A stretch of DNA of 33,035 bases from Paenibacillus lignilyticus. Its GTDB lineage: Bacteria > Bacillota > Bacilli > Paenibacillales > Paenibacillaceae. Positions 7,218 to 14,868 of the stretch are shown here, piece by piece. Position numbers and translations under genes: made by a program. The stretch lies in contig NZ_JAGKSP010000037.1 in the NCBI RefSeq assembly GCF_017942085.1, forward strand, positions 1-33,035, read 5' to 3'. Numbering within the stretch: position 1 is the stretch's first letter; every line of letters begins with the position of its first letter. Under the pieces are notes generated by a model that saw only the letters and a program-made list of their open reading frames with translations, searched no databases and was not told where the DNA came from.

Positions 7218-8477
7218 TTAGCGTTCGCCTTCGAGCTCGGCTGCATCCAGAAACAGAATGCAGCTGCCGCCCACCGGCACCGATAAGGTCCGAATGCGGT
7301 CGAAGGAATCGAGATCGGTATACGTCTGCGAAACCATGGCTTGAGGCCGATCGGCGAACTGAGCGGATAACGGGATAAAATAAGGCCGCCAGCTCCAATT
7401 ATGCCCGCGATATTGCGGTTCTTTACTCCACCCGCCATCGCTGTCACGTTGATAGTTAGAGCTCACTTGAATGCCGTCTTTGTTGCACAGATATAACCGA
7501 ATGCATGGCGAGTCTGCCAAGACCAAACCTTCCAGCAGCTCCTCAATGAAGTCATCTCCCGCATTACAGCTATCGCGATCCCCGACTCTCCTCTTCCACA
7601 CCTGATCAATCGCCAGCTGCAGCCGTTCTGCTTCCGCACTCCAGTGCCGCTCTACATGCAGCATGCGTGCCCTGCGCCGATCGAGTCCCGCCTCCAGAAG
7701 TCCTGCGAATGAGAGTGCCGGACGGAACGTGGCCACCGCAGGCGAGAACAGATACCCCTGCACATACCGTGCACCGATTTCGATTGCCCGCTGCAGGTCT
7801 TGTTCGGTTTCCACGCCTTCCACCAGCAAAGAGGCACCGATTTGATCAGCCAGCGTGGAGAAGGAGCGCATCACGCCGTAGTAACCGCTGTGCCGCTCGC
7901 TTTTCTGCAGCATATGGATATCGATCTTCAGAATATGGGGCTGAATTTGCGCGATCCGGTCAATGCTGCTAAACCCGCTGCCCACATCGTCAATGGCAAT
8001 GAGGCAGCCATAATCCCGGTACAAATCCACGACTGCGCGCAGCTGCTCCATCGGCCCGAGAAACGACTCTTCGGTAATCTCAATGACGACCCGCCGCGGG
8101 TCAATCTTATATTTATCAAGCAGCTGCAGTGTCGGAAGCTCGCCGGTAGCCACATAGGTTTGATAGATCCATGAAGGCTTTAAGTTGATAAACAGCTTCC
8201 CATACTCCGGATCGCTCGCCGCAAACTTTGCCAGCGCCTGCTCCCGCAAGTTGCGGTCCACCTTAATTTGCTCCGCCATCGGCACCGTTTTATCCGCGAA
8301 GAAAGGCCCTACGCTCCGTACTCCTTCCCCCGCACGAATACGGCCAAGCGCCTCATAGCCCATAATCCGCCTCGTATCAAGCGCGAGAATCGGCTGATAA
8401 TACGGAACAAGCCGACTGATCATATCCTTATCTATATCCTCATGCAAGCCATCTTGCATGCGCTGCGCTTCCGCCAT
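7218..8477 (-). CDS. EAL-domain c-di-GMP phosphodiesterase, YkuI-like
   Basis: The EAL domain spans about residues 20-255 and the C-terminal 160 residues match the YkuI-type EAL-associated (PAS-like) sensory domain. Residues needed for c-di-GMP hydrolysis are visible: EAL at 42-44, Asn98 in FINLK, Glu133 in EITEE, the Asp pair 163-164 in IDDVG, Lys184 in LKID and Glu220 in VEGVET. The usual DDFG is DDVG here. The protein is therefore probably active, or at least able to bind c-di-GMP; no membrane segment is seen. I chose the ATG at 8477, which has GAGGAG eight bases upstream, over the ATG at 8513 with a poor site. The promoter at 8540-8568 overlaps a tandem repeat. A link to motility is suggested by motAB about 1 kb away, but that is inference. 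Confidence 0.88.
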   Translation of the reverse strand: MAEAQRMQDGLHEDIDKDMISRLVPYYQPILALDTRRIMGYEALGRIRAGEGVRSVGPFFADKTVPMAEQIKVDRNLREQALAKFAASDPEYGKLFINLKPSWIYQTYVATGELPTLQLLDKYKIDPRRVVIEITEESFLGPMEQLRAVVDLYRDYGCLIAIDDVGSGFSSIDRIAQIQPHILKIDIHMLQKSERHSGYYGVMRSFSTLADQIGASLLVEGVETEQDLQRAIEIGARYVQGYLFSPAVATFRPALSFAGLLEAGLDRRRARMLHVERHWSAEAERLQLAIDQVWKRRVGDRDSCNAGDDFIEELLEGLVLADSPCIRLYLCNKDGIQVSSNYQRDSDGGWSKEPQYRGHNWSWRPYFIPLSAQFADRPQAMVSQTYTDLDSFDRIRTLSVPVGGSCILFLDAAELEGER

Positions 8478-8539
8478 CGCCGTAGCTCCTCGAATCTTGA
8501 TATATGATGTCATATTTTCTCACATAACCAGTTTCACCT

Positions 8540-8568
8540 ATTGTAAAGTAGCCGCATGGGCTTGTAAA
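8540..8568 (-). promoter_or_regulatory. Candidate sigma-A promoter of the EAL gene
   Basis: On the minus strand TTTACA and TACAAT are separated by 17 bases, each matching the vegetative consensus at five of six positions. The -35 lies in one repeat unit and the -10 in the next (see the repeat at 8541-8575). Confidence 0.55.
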
Positions 8569-8575
8569 GTAGCCG
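8541..8575. repeat. Tandem direct repeat of 14 bases, 21-base period
   Basis: TTGTAAAGTAGCCG occurs at 8541-8554 and again, identical, at 8562-8575. The 21-base spacing is two helical turns, so both copies face the same side of the DNA, which is typical of tandem operators. They overlap the promoter of the EAL gene. Confidence 0.6.
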
Positions 8576-8622
8576 GCCGCATCCCTTACAGTTGACCCAA
8601 TAATAGGGAGACCCGCAGGCAG

Positions 8623-8654
8623 AAAAAACGCCGATTACCCGTTCCCGGGAATCG
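8623..8654 (-). terminator. Terminator overlapping the end of the carbinolamine dehydratase gene
   Basis: Read on the minus strand, CGATTCCCG pairs with CGGG-bulge-AATCG and is followed by GCGTTTTTT. The hairpin includes the final codons and stop (8635-8637) of the gene. Confidence 0.65.
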
Positions 8655-8949
8655 ACGTCCGATAAACCTCATTGTAGCGCTCTGCCGACTGCATATCGAG
8701 CTCCGTCAAGCCCCCCGCATGCCAAGTCGTCAATCGCAATGTTACTTTCTTGTAGTCAATCCCAATGAACGGATGATGATTCATCGCTTCCGCGATGTCA
8801 GCAACCTTCCCCACGAAGGCAATCGCCTCGACGAACGTACCGAATCGGTAGCTCCCCTGCATCCACTTCTCATCCTGGCGCGACCAGCCGGGGAGTGCTG
8901 CTATGGCCTCGTCAGCCGCTTCGGCTTGCATTTTCACCATTTTACCCAA
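8635..8949 (-). CDS. Pterin-4a-carbinolamine dehydratase
   Basis: The catalytic signature known for this family is complete: E-A-M-N-HHP, then Tyr after five residues, then Trp after nine, then Asp after eight (in TTWHAGGLTELD). The position that is His in mammalian PCD is Trp here, a substitution the family tolerates. The enzyme dehydrates 4a-hydroxy-tetrahydropterin, recycling the cofactor of aromatic amino acid hydroxylases; in bacteria without such a hydroxylase it may act in other pterin or molybdopterin chemistry. No hydroxylase is nearby. I prefer the TTG at 8949, eight bases after GGGGAGAGG; GTG at 8958 sits on top of that site, and ATG at 8940 is a further option. It is 36 bases downstream of the 8986 gene and probably co-transcribed. 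Confidence 0.85.
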   Translation of the reverse strand: MGKMVKMQAEAADEAIAALPGWSRQDEKWMQGSYRFGTFVEAIAFVGKVADIAEAMNHHPFIGIDYKKVTLRLTTWHAGGLTELDMQSAERYNEVYRTSIPGNG

Positions 8950-8985
8950 TGCGCGCACCTCTCCCCATATAGTCCTGAATTAACC

Positions 8986-9285
8986 TTAGATTAACCGGAT
9001 AATCCGAACTTCCTTCTGATCTACGGACACTTCAATAATGTGATGCTTCGGACGGTATGCGACGATCCCACCGCCTACATGAAGGACGGGCTCCTCGCCA
9101 AGCGCGTAGAACACGTCATCCGCGAGCGCCTCCATCAATTCAACCCGCTGCGCTTCCTCCAGCTCTTCCCAGTCCGCCGTCTCCATTTCGAAGAACAGAT
9201 ACCCGTCCCCGATGGAATGCATTGCTTCAGCCAACTCGCCCAGAATATCGCTGTATTCCCTTGCATGTTTAACTCCCATTTCCAA
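8986..9285 (-). CDS. Small acidic protein of unknown function
   Basis: I do not recognise a family. The 99-residue product is acidic in its N-terminal two thirds (helical, with EMETADWEELEEAQ) and ends in a basic beta-rich segment with GGGIVAYRPKHH. There is no signal peptide or membrane segment. The start could be TTG at 9285 or ATG at 9279; a CGGGG stretch lies at better spacing for the ATG. It precedes the carbinolamine dehydratase on the same strand with a short gap, suggesting an operon. Codon use and a clean frame support a real gene. Confidence 0.6.
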   Translation of the reverse strand: MEMGVKHAREYSDILGELAEAMHSIGDGYLFFEMETADWEELEEAQRVELMEALADDVFYALGEEPVLHVGGGIVAYRPKHHIIEVSVDQKEVRIIRLI

Positions 9286-9373
9286 TTGCCCCGCTTTCAG
9301 CTCTTATTCTCGCCTCTTATGTCTTCATTTTACACGAAATCGGATGAAAACTGCTAAAACATCCATTTTGCTC

Positions 9374-9400
9374 TAATCTGAGCGCTCTTTCTGACGATAA
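9374..9400 (+). promoter_or_regulatory. Sigma-D (FliA-type) promoter candidate for motAB
   Basis: TAAT at 9374-9377 and GACGATAA at 9393-9400 are separated by 15 bases. The SigD consensus of Bacillus is TAAA, 15 bases, GCCGATAA, so ten of twelve positions match and the spacing is exact. It lies about 140 bases upstream of motA, which is a known SigD-regulated gene in related bacteria. Confidence 0.6.
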
Positions 9401-9542
9401 TAAATAGAGATAGAATTGTCGAAATGCTGTTTATTTTGTCAGTCTGACACATCAGATTGTCTTAAGCTGTCTCCCGTTCTCTGGGGCATAACCGATTCGT
9501 CGGTCTACAATGTCCTTATTATCTTATTAGACGAGGTGTGTC

Positions 9543-10343
9543 ATGGAAAAATCTACTGTAATTGGTATCGCGCTCGGCCTCATTGCCGTTCTTGTCGGTA
9601 TGACGCTGAAGGGCGCTCCGATCAACAACCTAATTAACCCCGCTGCATTTTTGATTATCATCGTCGGAACCGCAGCCTCGCTCTTCATCGGTTTCCCGCT
9701 GAACGAACTGAAGAAATTCCCGAAGCTGATCAAAATGATCTTCACCGTGCAGAAGCTGCTGCCGCGCGAAGAAGTAATCGCACTCTTCATGGAATGGGCA
9801 ACAATCACACGTCGTGAGGGCCTTCTTGCGCTGGAGTCGAAAGTAGACGACATCGAAGATATGTTCCTACGCAACGGCATGAGAATGATCATAGACGGTA
9901 ACGACCAAGACCTCGTACGCGATGTCCTGCTCGAGGACATTGCCGCAACCGAAGAACGTCACCGTGCGGGAGCTCTTATTTTCTCCCAAGCCGGCATGTA
10001 TGCACCTACGCTAGGGGTACTCGGCGCCGTTATCGGCCTCATCGCGGCACTGGCGGATATGAGCGACATGGAGAAGCTCGCACATGCGATCGCAGCCGCG
10101 TTCGTTGCTACTCTTCTAGGTATATTCACCGGTTACGTATTGTGGCACCCAATTGCCAATAAGCTCAAGCGTCTTTCCAAACGTGAGGTTGAACTGCGCC
10201 TTATGATGGTTGAAGGCCTGCTGTCGATTCAATCCGGTGTTTCCACCATCGCGATTAACCAGAAGCTCTCGGTCTTCTTGACACCGACTGAACGGATCAA
10301 ACTGAGCCAGAAGGGAGCAGAGGCCGTTGAGCAAAAAGCATAA
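9543..10343 (+). CDS. motA: Flagellar motor stator protein MotA
   Basis: The 266-residue product has the MotA/TolQ/ExbB layout: two hydrophobic segments near the N-terminus (about 6-24 and 33-52), a large cytoplasmic loop rich in charged residues, and two further segments at about 150-172 and 180-205. The third starts with AGMYAPTLGVLGAVIG, containing the proline required for torque generation. With MotB it forms the ion-driven stator ring around the flagellar rotor in the cytoplasmic membrane. Length and order match the family. It overlaps motB by 17 bases, so translation is likely coupled. Expression is probably from the SigD-type promoter at 9374. Confidence 0.95.
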   Translation: MEKSTVIGIALGLIAVLVGMTLKGAPINNLINPAAFLIIIVGTAASLFIGFPLNELKKFPKLIKMIFTVQKLLPREEVIALFMEWATITRREGLLALESKVDDIEDMFLRNGMRMIIDGNDQDLVRDVLLEDIAATEERHRAGALIFSQAGMYAPTLGVLGAVIGLIAALADMSDMEKLAHAIAAAFVATLLGIFTGYVLWHPIANKLKRLSKREVELRLMMVEGLLSIQSGVSTIAINQKLSVFLTPTERIKLSQKGAEAVEQKA

Positions 10344-11142
10344 AAGTGAACATCACGAGGAACATGCCGATGAAACCTGGCTCATTCCATATGCCGATCT
10401 CCTTACCCTATTACTAGCCTTATTTATCGTATTGTATGCGATGAGTTCGACCGATTCGAAGAAATTTCAAGATATGAGCAAAGCCTTCAATATCGCATTC
10501 AGCAGCGGTATTGGCGTATTGGAGCAATCCGCGGTCATCAGCAACGCCCATCAGTTTGAAGATGCAACCGAAACCAGACGCCGCGAAGCTAACCAAGACA
10601 TGCAGAAGAAAGACATCGAGGCTCTGAAGCAGAAAGAACAAGAAGACCTCGAGAAGCTCAAGAAACAAGTCGACCAGTACATTAAGACGAATGGTCTGAC
10701 TACACAGCTGAATACAAAGCTCAACCAATCGCAGCTGACCATTACGATCTCCGACAGCTCCTTGTTCGCGCCGGGCAGCGCGAAGGTGAAGCCGGAATCG
10801 CGCAAGCTGGCCGTCGAAATCTCCAGCATGCTGCAGAAGTACCCGGATTATGAAGTGAAAGTATCCGGCCATACCGATAATGTGCCGATCAATAACAAAG
10901 AATTCGAATCCAACTGGGAGCTAAGCTCCATGCGGGCGATCCGTTTCATGGACATTCTGCTTCAGAATAAGAAACTGGATCCGCATCTGTTCAGCACAAT
11001 CGGCTTCGGGGAGTATCGCCCGATTGCGCAGAACACCTCCAACGTTGGACGCGCCAAGAACCGCCGCGTTGAAGTATCGATTATTCGCAAGTACACCGAT
11101 ACAAGCAAGGATGCCACTGTATCCGTTGCTGCAGGCAAATAA
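10327..11142 (+). CDS. motB: Flagellar motor stator protein MotB
   Basis: A short basic N-terminus is followed by one membrane segment at about residues 18-40 containing the ion-carrying Asp24 in PYADLLTLL. A charged coiled-coil linker (about 75-125) and a C-terminal OmpA-like peptidoglycan-binding domain (about 135-255, with SGHTDNVPI and NRRVEVSI) complete the protein, 271 residues as expected. MotB anchors the MotA ring to the cell wall. A Tyr or Ala context around the Asp would help tell H+ from Na+ coupling, but I cannot settle it by eye. The start is TTG at 10327, with AAGGGAG upstream and the end of motA overlapping. Confidence 0.95.
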   Translation: MSKKHKSEHHEEHADETWLIPYADLLTLLLALFIVLYAMSSTDSKKFQDMSKAFNIAFSSGIGVLEQSAVISNAHQFEDATETRRREANQDMQKKDIEALKQKEQEDLEKLKKQVDQYIKTNGLTTQLNTKLNQSQLTITISDSSLFAPGSAKVKPESRKLAVEISSMLQKYPDYEVKVSGHTDNVPINNKEFESNWELSSMRAIRFMDILLQNKKLDPHLFSTIGFGEYRPIAQNTSNVGRAKNRRVEVSIIRKYTDTSKDATVSVAAGK

Positions 11143-11148
11143 ACAAAA

Positions 11149-11179
11149 ACCGTCAGGACCCTTGAGTTCTGACGGTTTT
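11149..11179. terminator. Bidirectional terminator between motB and the racemase gene
   Basis: Arms ACCGTCAGGA and TTCTGACGGT pair with one wobble, and are flanked by A-rich sequence on the left and TTTT on the right. It can terminate both motB (plus) and the convergent racemase operon (minus). Confidence 0.75.
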
Positions 11180-11191
11180 CTTATTTCCTTA

Positions 11192-11893
11192 TTACAGCGA
11201 CAGCTCAATGGACCGTTTCACCAGCACATCCATCGCATCGACGCAGTGCTGCTTCGTTCCTTCGCTAAGGGGAACAATGGACAGCTCCGTACACGCGATA
11301 ATGATGCACTGACACCCATCTTCCGTAATCAACTGATGAATGATATCCTCAAGCTCCTGCGGGTCGATTTGCACGCCGCGTTTGATATCCTTGTAGATCA
11401 TATTCATAATTTGCTGCTGCATCGCATCTGACGGCAGATGCGGCACGAGCTTATGCTTAAGCGCGGATTCGCTGTAGATTCCGCTGTGCAGCGTCCCGTT
11501 CGTCGCGAGAATGCCGACCTTACAGCCATCGCCATAAGCCTCGTGGATGACCTTGATCGACTCCTCCACCATGTTGATGATCGGAATCCGCGTCATCCCC
11601 TGCATCTCGTTTACGTAGTAATGCGCCGTGTTGCACGGAATTGCGATGTTGGATACCTCGGCATACTCCAGCAGCCGGATATCCTTCTCAATCTCGCGCA
11701 GAAACTGTTCGGGACTATTTTCAAGAATGACATGAGTTCGATCCGGAAGCGAAGCATGATTGAGTATGACCATATCGATATGATCCTGATCTCTGTCTGC
11801 AACCGTACTCTCGATAATTTGATCGATAAATACGCTCGTCGCCTTCGGCCCCATTCCGCCCAGTACACCTAACCGACTTCTCTGTTCCATCAT
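11192..11893 (-). CDS. Aspartate/glutamate racemase family protein
   Basis: The 233-residue product belongs to the cofactor-independent Asp/Glu racemase superfamily. The N-terminal LGVLGGMGPKAT is diagnostic, and both catalytic cysteines are present: Cys87 in IPCNTAH and Cys201 in ACTELS. These act as the two acid/base groups that invert the alpha carbon. The sequence looks closer to the aspartate (RacD/YgeA) group than to MurI, since it has GGMGP and lacks the MurI pattern. It is the third gene of the minus-strand operon after the ATP-grasp and Mur-ligase genes, 47 bases downstream, and so may supply the D-amino acid those enzymes use (inference). Two ATG codons are adjacent at the start, preceded by GTAGG. 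Confidence 0.85.
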   Translation of the reverse strand: MMEQRSRLGVLGGMGPKATSVFIDQIIESTVADRDQDHIDMVILNHASLPDRTHVILENSPEQFLREIEKDIRLLEYAEVSNIAIPCNTAHYYVNEMQGMTRIPIINMVEESIKVIHEAYGDGCKVGILATNGTLHSGIYSESALKHKLVPHLPSDAMQQQIMNMIYKDIKRGVQIDPQELEDIIHQLITEDGCQCIIIACTELSIVPLSEGTKQHCVDAMDVLVKRSIELSL

Positions 11894-11940
11894 TCAACCT
11901 ACTTTATATGAGTTAATCGATATCGTTCGTTCGTTATTCG

Positions 11941-13455
11941 TTACCCTTCTTGGCCTTGCTCCGAAACCGCTGATTTCGTATCGTTTAGCAGATTTAGCGC
12001 GATTTCCGCTCCCGGGTCCATCCCTTGGCAGCCCGCCAGCAGAATCACATCTCCGCGCTCTGCCTTGGACAAGGCATAAGAGATCGCATCCGGCAGCTCG
12101 CGATACAGCTTCACGTCAATATTTGCTTCCGCCATGACCTCCATGAACACGTCCGCTTCCTCATCGGAAACCGTATTGTTCTTGTTCACGTGGGATTCGC
12201 TGCGCGTCGCGATAATTTCATCCATCTCGAGACGGTTCATCCATTTCACAATCGCTTCTGCGTTCTCACGATTAATGATTGGACCGCGATTGCCCCGGAT
12301 CGCATATACGAAGTGGCACTGTTCATAGTCCATGTACCGCAGCGTTTCCAGCGTCACGTCGATATTCCCCGGATTGGCAAAATGATCATCGATCATGATG
12401 AACTCATCTTCGTGAATAAACTCGAATCTGCGCTCTACGCCGCCGAAAGTCCGCAGCGTCTCTTGAATGGTTGCAATCGGCACGCCGCACAGCAGCGCAA
12501 TCGCGATAGCCGCCATGGAGTTATAGACCGAATGAAGCCCCGGAATACGCAGCTCTACGCGGAACTCGCTAGGCGTGTACACCACTCCGTCGCCTTCGAA
12601 CGGCTTCATAATCTCAACCGTAAACTTGGCACGTCCGGTCGACAGGTCCAAATCCTTGCAGTGCAGCGTACCTTCGCTGCTCTTCAGGCCGTAGGTCACG
12701 ACCTTCGCGCGCGTCTGGTCGACAAGCGACGCCGCATACTCGTTATCCAAATTCAGCACCGCATAGCTATGCTCGCCGGCCCGTTTAATCAAGCTCGCCT
12801 TCGCCTCAAAATAATTCTCGAACGTCCCGTGAGAATCAATATGCTCGCGGCTTAAGTTATTGAAACACACGATATCGTAATCCACCGTCTCAACCCGGTG
12901 CGACTCCAGAGCGGCCGAGGAAACCTCCATGCTGACATGCGATACGCCGCGATCGACCATTTGCCCCAGATAGGACTGGAGGTCAAGCGATTCCGGCGTC
13001 GTCAGCTCGGATGGAATCTTTACATCATCGATTTTGATCACAACCGTACCCATAAGTCCGGTCTTGAGGCCATGATGCTCAAGAATCGCGTTTGTCATAT
13101 AGGTCGTGCTTGTTTTCCCGTTGGTAGCCGTAATCCCGATCATCTTCAGCTTCGAGGACGGATGACCGAAGTAAGCATCCGCCAGCTGGGCCATCGCAAT
13201 CCGGCTGTTCGGCACGACATATTGCGGAATCGGCACATCTTCTTGAATGCGTTCGACGATTGCCGCAACTGCACCGCTTCGAACCGCATCGCGCAAATAG
13301 TGGTGACCATCCGTGCTATAGCCCGTTATACAAATGAATAGATGCCCCGGTGACACCTTCTGCGAATGATAAGAAATGCCGGTGATCGTAAGATCCTCAG
13401 CCTGAAACGACTCGATAATCGTTGTCGCTTGCAGCAGCTCCTGTAATCTGGTCAT
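11941..13455 (-). CDS. MurE-like Mur ligase of uncertain substrate
   Basis: The 504-residue protein has the three Mur-ligase domains: a MurE-type N-terminal domain (about 1-105, with ITGISYHSQ and GHHYL), a central ATPase domain with P-loop GITATNGKTSTT (107-118), TTPESLDLQ (152-160) and the lysine expected to be carbamoylated (Lys219 in EAKASL), and a C-terminal domain (about 340-490). Known MurE enzymes carry DNPR in the C-terminal domain for recognising meso-diaminopimelate; here the same place reads IATRSESHVNKN. The usual EVSSH is EVSSA, and YAHTP is HFANP (358-362). It is therefore a relative with a different amino-acid substrate, not the housekeeping MurE. ATG at 13455 has AGAAGGGATT upstream. 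Second gene of the operon with the ATP-grasp enzyme and racemase. Confidence 0.8.
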   Translation of the reverse strand: MTRLQELLQATTIIESFQAEDLTITGISYHSQKVSPGHLFICITGYSTDGHHYLRDAVRSGAVAAIVERIQEDVPIPQYVVPNSRIAMAQLADAYFGHPSSKLKMIGITATNGKTSTTYMTNAILEHHGLKTGLMGTVVIKIDDVKIPSELTTPESLDLQSYLGQMVDRGVSHVSMEVSSAALESHRVETVDYDIVCFNNLSREHIDSHGTFENYFEAKASLIKRAGEHSYAVLNLDNEYAASLVDQTRAKVVTYGLKSSEGTLHCKDLDLSTGRAKFTVEIMKPFEGDGVVYTPSEFRVELRIPGLHSVYNSMAAIAIALLCGVPIATIQETLRTFGGVERRFEFIHEDEFIMIDDHFANPGNIDVTLETLRYMDYEQCHFVYAIRGNRGPIINRENAEAIVKWMNRLEMDEIIATRSESHVNKNNTVSDEEADVFMEVMAEANIDVKLYRELPDAISYALSKAERGDVILLAGCQGMDPGAEIALNLLNDTKSAVSEQGQEG

Positions 13456-13535
13456 AGAATGAATCCCTTCTTTCTGCCCGCACAGCACCACGTTGACGTC
13501 CGTCTTATAGCGCCTGCTTCGTATTCGATCGTCGA

Positions 13536-14717
13536 TTATCTGCTGAATCTGCCAAATGCTTTGCCTGCTAACATGCCTAGGAACGCGAAAGCCGGCTTCG
13601 GATCCTTCCAATCCCAGATCGCATGCGCCTTGGGCTTGAAGTACGAGCCGATAACTTGTCCTACGGTAAGCTGCTTAGTCTTGATATAGTTTCGGACCGC
13701 CAGCAGATCCTCATAGGCATACCAGAATACAAGACCCGTATCCTTGTTGACCGCATGCGGAGGCAGCGGCGAGCCCGTCAGCTCGCGGTACGTAATATAA
13801 GGAATATTCACACCTGTGCGGAACAAAAGGTTATTTAAATTCGTAATGCGGACGTTAATTTCAATGAGGTAGAATTGGCCGGTAACGGCATCCTTCTTAA
13901 ACTCGATCTCAGCGAAGCCTTTGAATTTCACGGCCTCGAAGAATTTAGCGCCAAGCTCGTACAGCTCCGGCACATACCGCTGCCCCGTGTACACGGAAGC
14001 GCCGAAGTTAATCGGATACTGGCGGAATTTCTGGCAGGTCACCCAATGCGTCACTTTCGAATCCTGGTTCATATATGCGTCAAACGTATACATATGATCA
14101 TCGAAACCCGGAATGATTCGCTGCACGATAACCTCAAGACCCGCTTCATGCGACCGCGCAATCGCGGCTTCCAGCTCTGCCTGGTTATGCACCTTGAACA
14201 GCTTCTTGCGGAATTTAGCGACGAACGACGGCGAATCCACCGGTTTGATAATGCATGGATATTGAATGATCGTATCGATTTTCTCCTGAAAATTGTCTTC
14301 GCCCACGCGGACCGTCTCCGGAACCGCAACACCCATCTCCAGCGCGATCCGCTGCAGCGTTTCCTTGTTCATCAGCTTCGTATAGAGGCCTTTCTCCGTC
14401 TGCGGAATCAAGAAACTCTCTCTTAATTCATCCAGATACTCGTCCACCACTTCTACATAGGAATCGTGGCAAGGAATGAGAACAGGCTTCAAGCTCTGCT
14501 TGTCCGCATAATCCTTCAGAAATTGAATAAACCCTTTCGGGTTTTCTTTATAATGAGGCGCAATCAGCCGCTCCGAGCAATATTTGGACTTCACGGCGTA
14601 CGTGTTTTTATCCGTATAATCGACAGCAACCGTATGTATGCCATGAATCCCAAGACAACGAATCGTGCTTAAACCTATATAATAATTACATCCCAATATG
14701 ACGGCCTTGTTGCTCAT
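13536..14717 (-). CDS. ATP-grasp ligase resembling D-aspartate ligase
   Basis: The 393-residue product shows an ATP-grasp fold: a Rossmann-like N-terminal domain (MSNKAVILGCNYYIGL start), a nucleotide-binding segment near PCIIKPVDS (154-162), and the metal-binding triad region LIEINVRITN with Glu286 and Asn288. The segment with LIPCHDSYVEVVDEY and LMNKETLQRIALEMGVAVPET resembles the D-aspartate ligase (Asl) of Enterococcus faecium, which joins D-Asp to the lysine of a peptidoglycan precursor; this resemblance is from memory, not an alignment. It is about the same size. The class makes an acyl phosphate and forms an amide bond. First gene of the operon; ATG at 14717 (AGGATG upstream) is preferred to a TTG at 14771. 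Promoter candidate at 14792-14820. Confidence 0.8.
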   Translation of the reverse strand: MSNKAVILGCNYYIGLSTIRCLGIHGIHTVAVDYTDKNTYAVKSKYCSERLIAPHYKENPKGFIQFLKDYADKQSLKPVLIPCHDSYVEVVDEYLDELRESFLIPQTEKGLYTKLMNKETLQRIALEMGVAVPETVRVGEDNFQEKIDTIIQYPCIIKPVDSPSFVAKFRKKLFKVHNQAELEAAIARSHEAGLEVIVQRIIPGFDDHMYTFDAYMNQDSKVTHWVTCQKFRQYPINFGASVYTGQRYVPELYELGAKFFEAVKFKGFAEIEFKKDAVTGQFYLIEINVRITNLNNLLFRTGVNIPYITYRELTGSPLPPHAVNKDTGLVFWYAYEDLLAVRNYIKTKQLTVGQVIGSYFKPKAHAIWDWKDPKPAFAFLGMLAGKAFGRFSR

Positions 14718-14791
14718 TAACAAACGCACATCCTGTTTGAATATTGTTTTTTTATAAATACCTCTATGCAAAGCGGTGACAATCCTTTATA

Positions 14792-14820
14792 ATTTTACTT
14801 CATGTATTCTAGGATTACAA
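14792..14820 (-). promoter_or_regulatory. Candidate sigma-A promoter of the ATP-grasp/Mur-ligase/racemase operon
   Basis: On the minus strand TTGTAA and TAAAAT are separated by 17 bases (four and five of six consensus matches), about 75 bases before the start codon at 14717. Confidence 0.45.
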
Positions 14821-14868
14821 ATGTTATTATTGCTTGCTATAAAGGTAAAATCGACCGTTTAAACGAAG

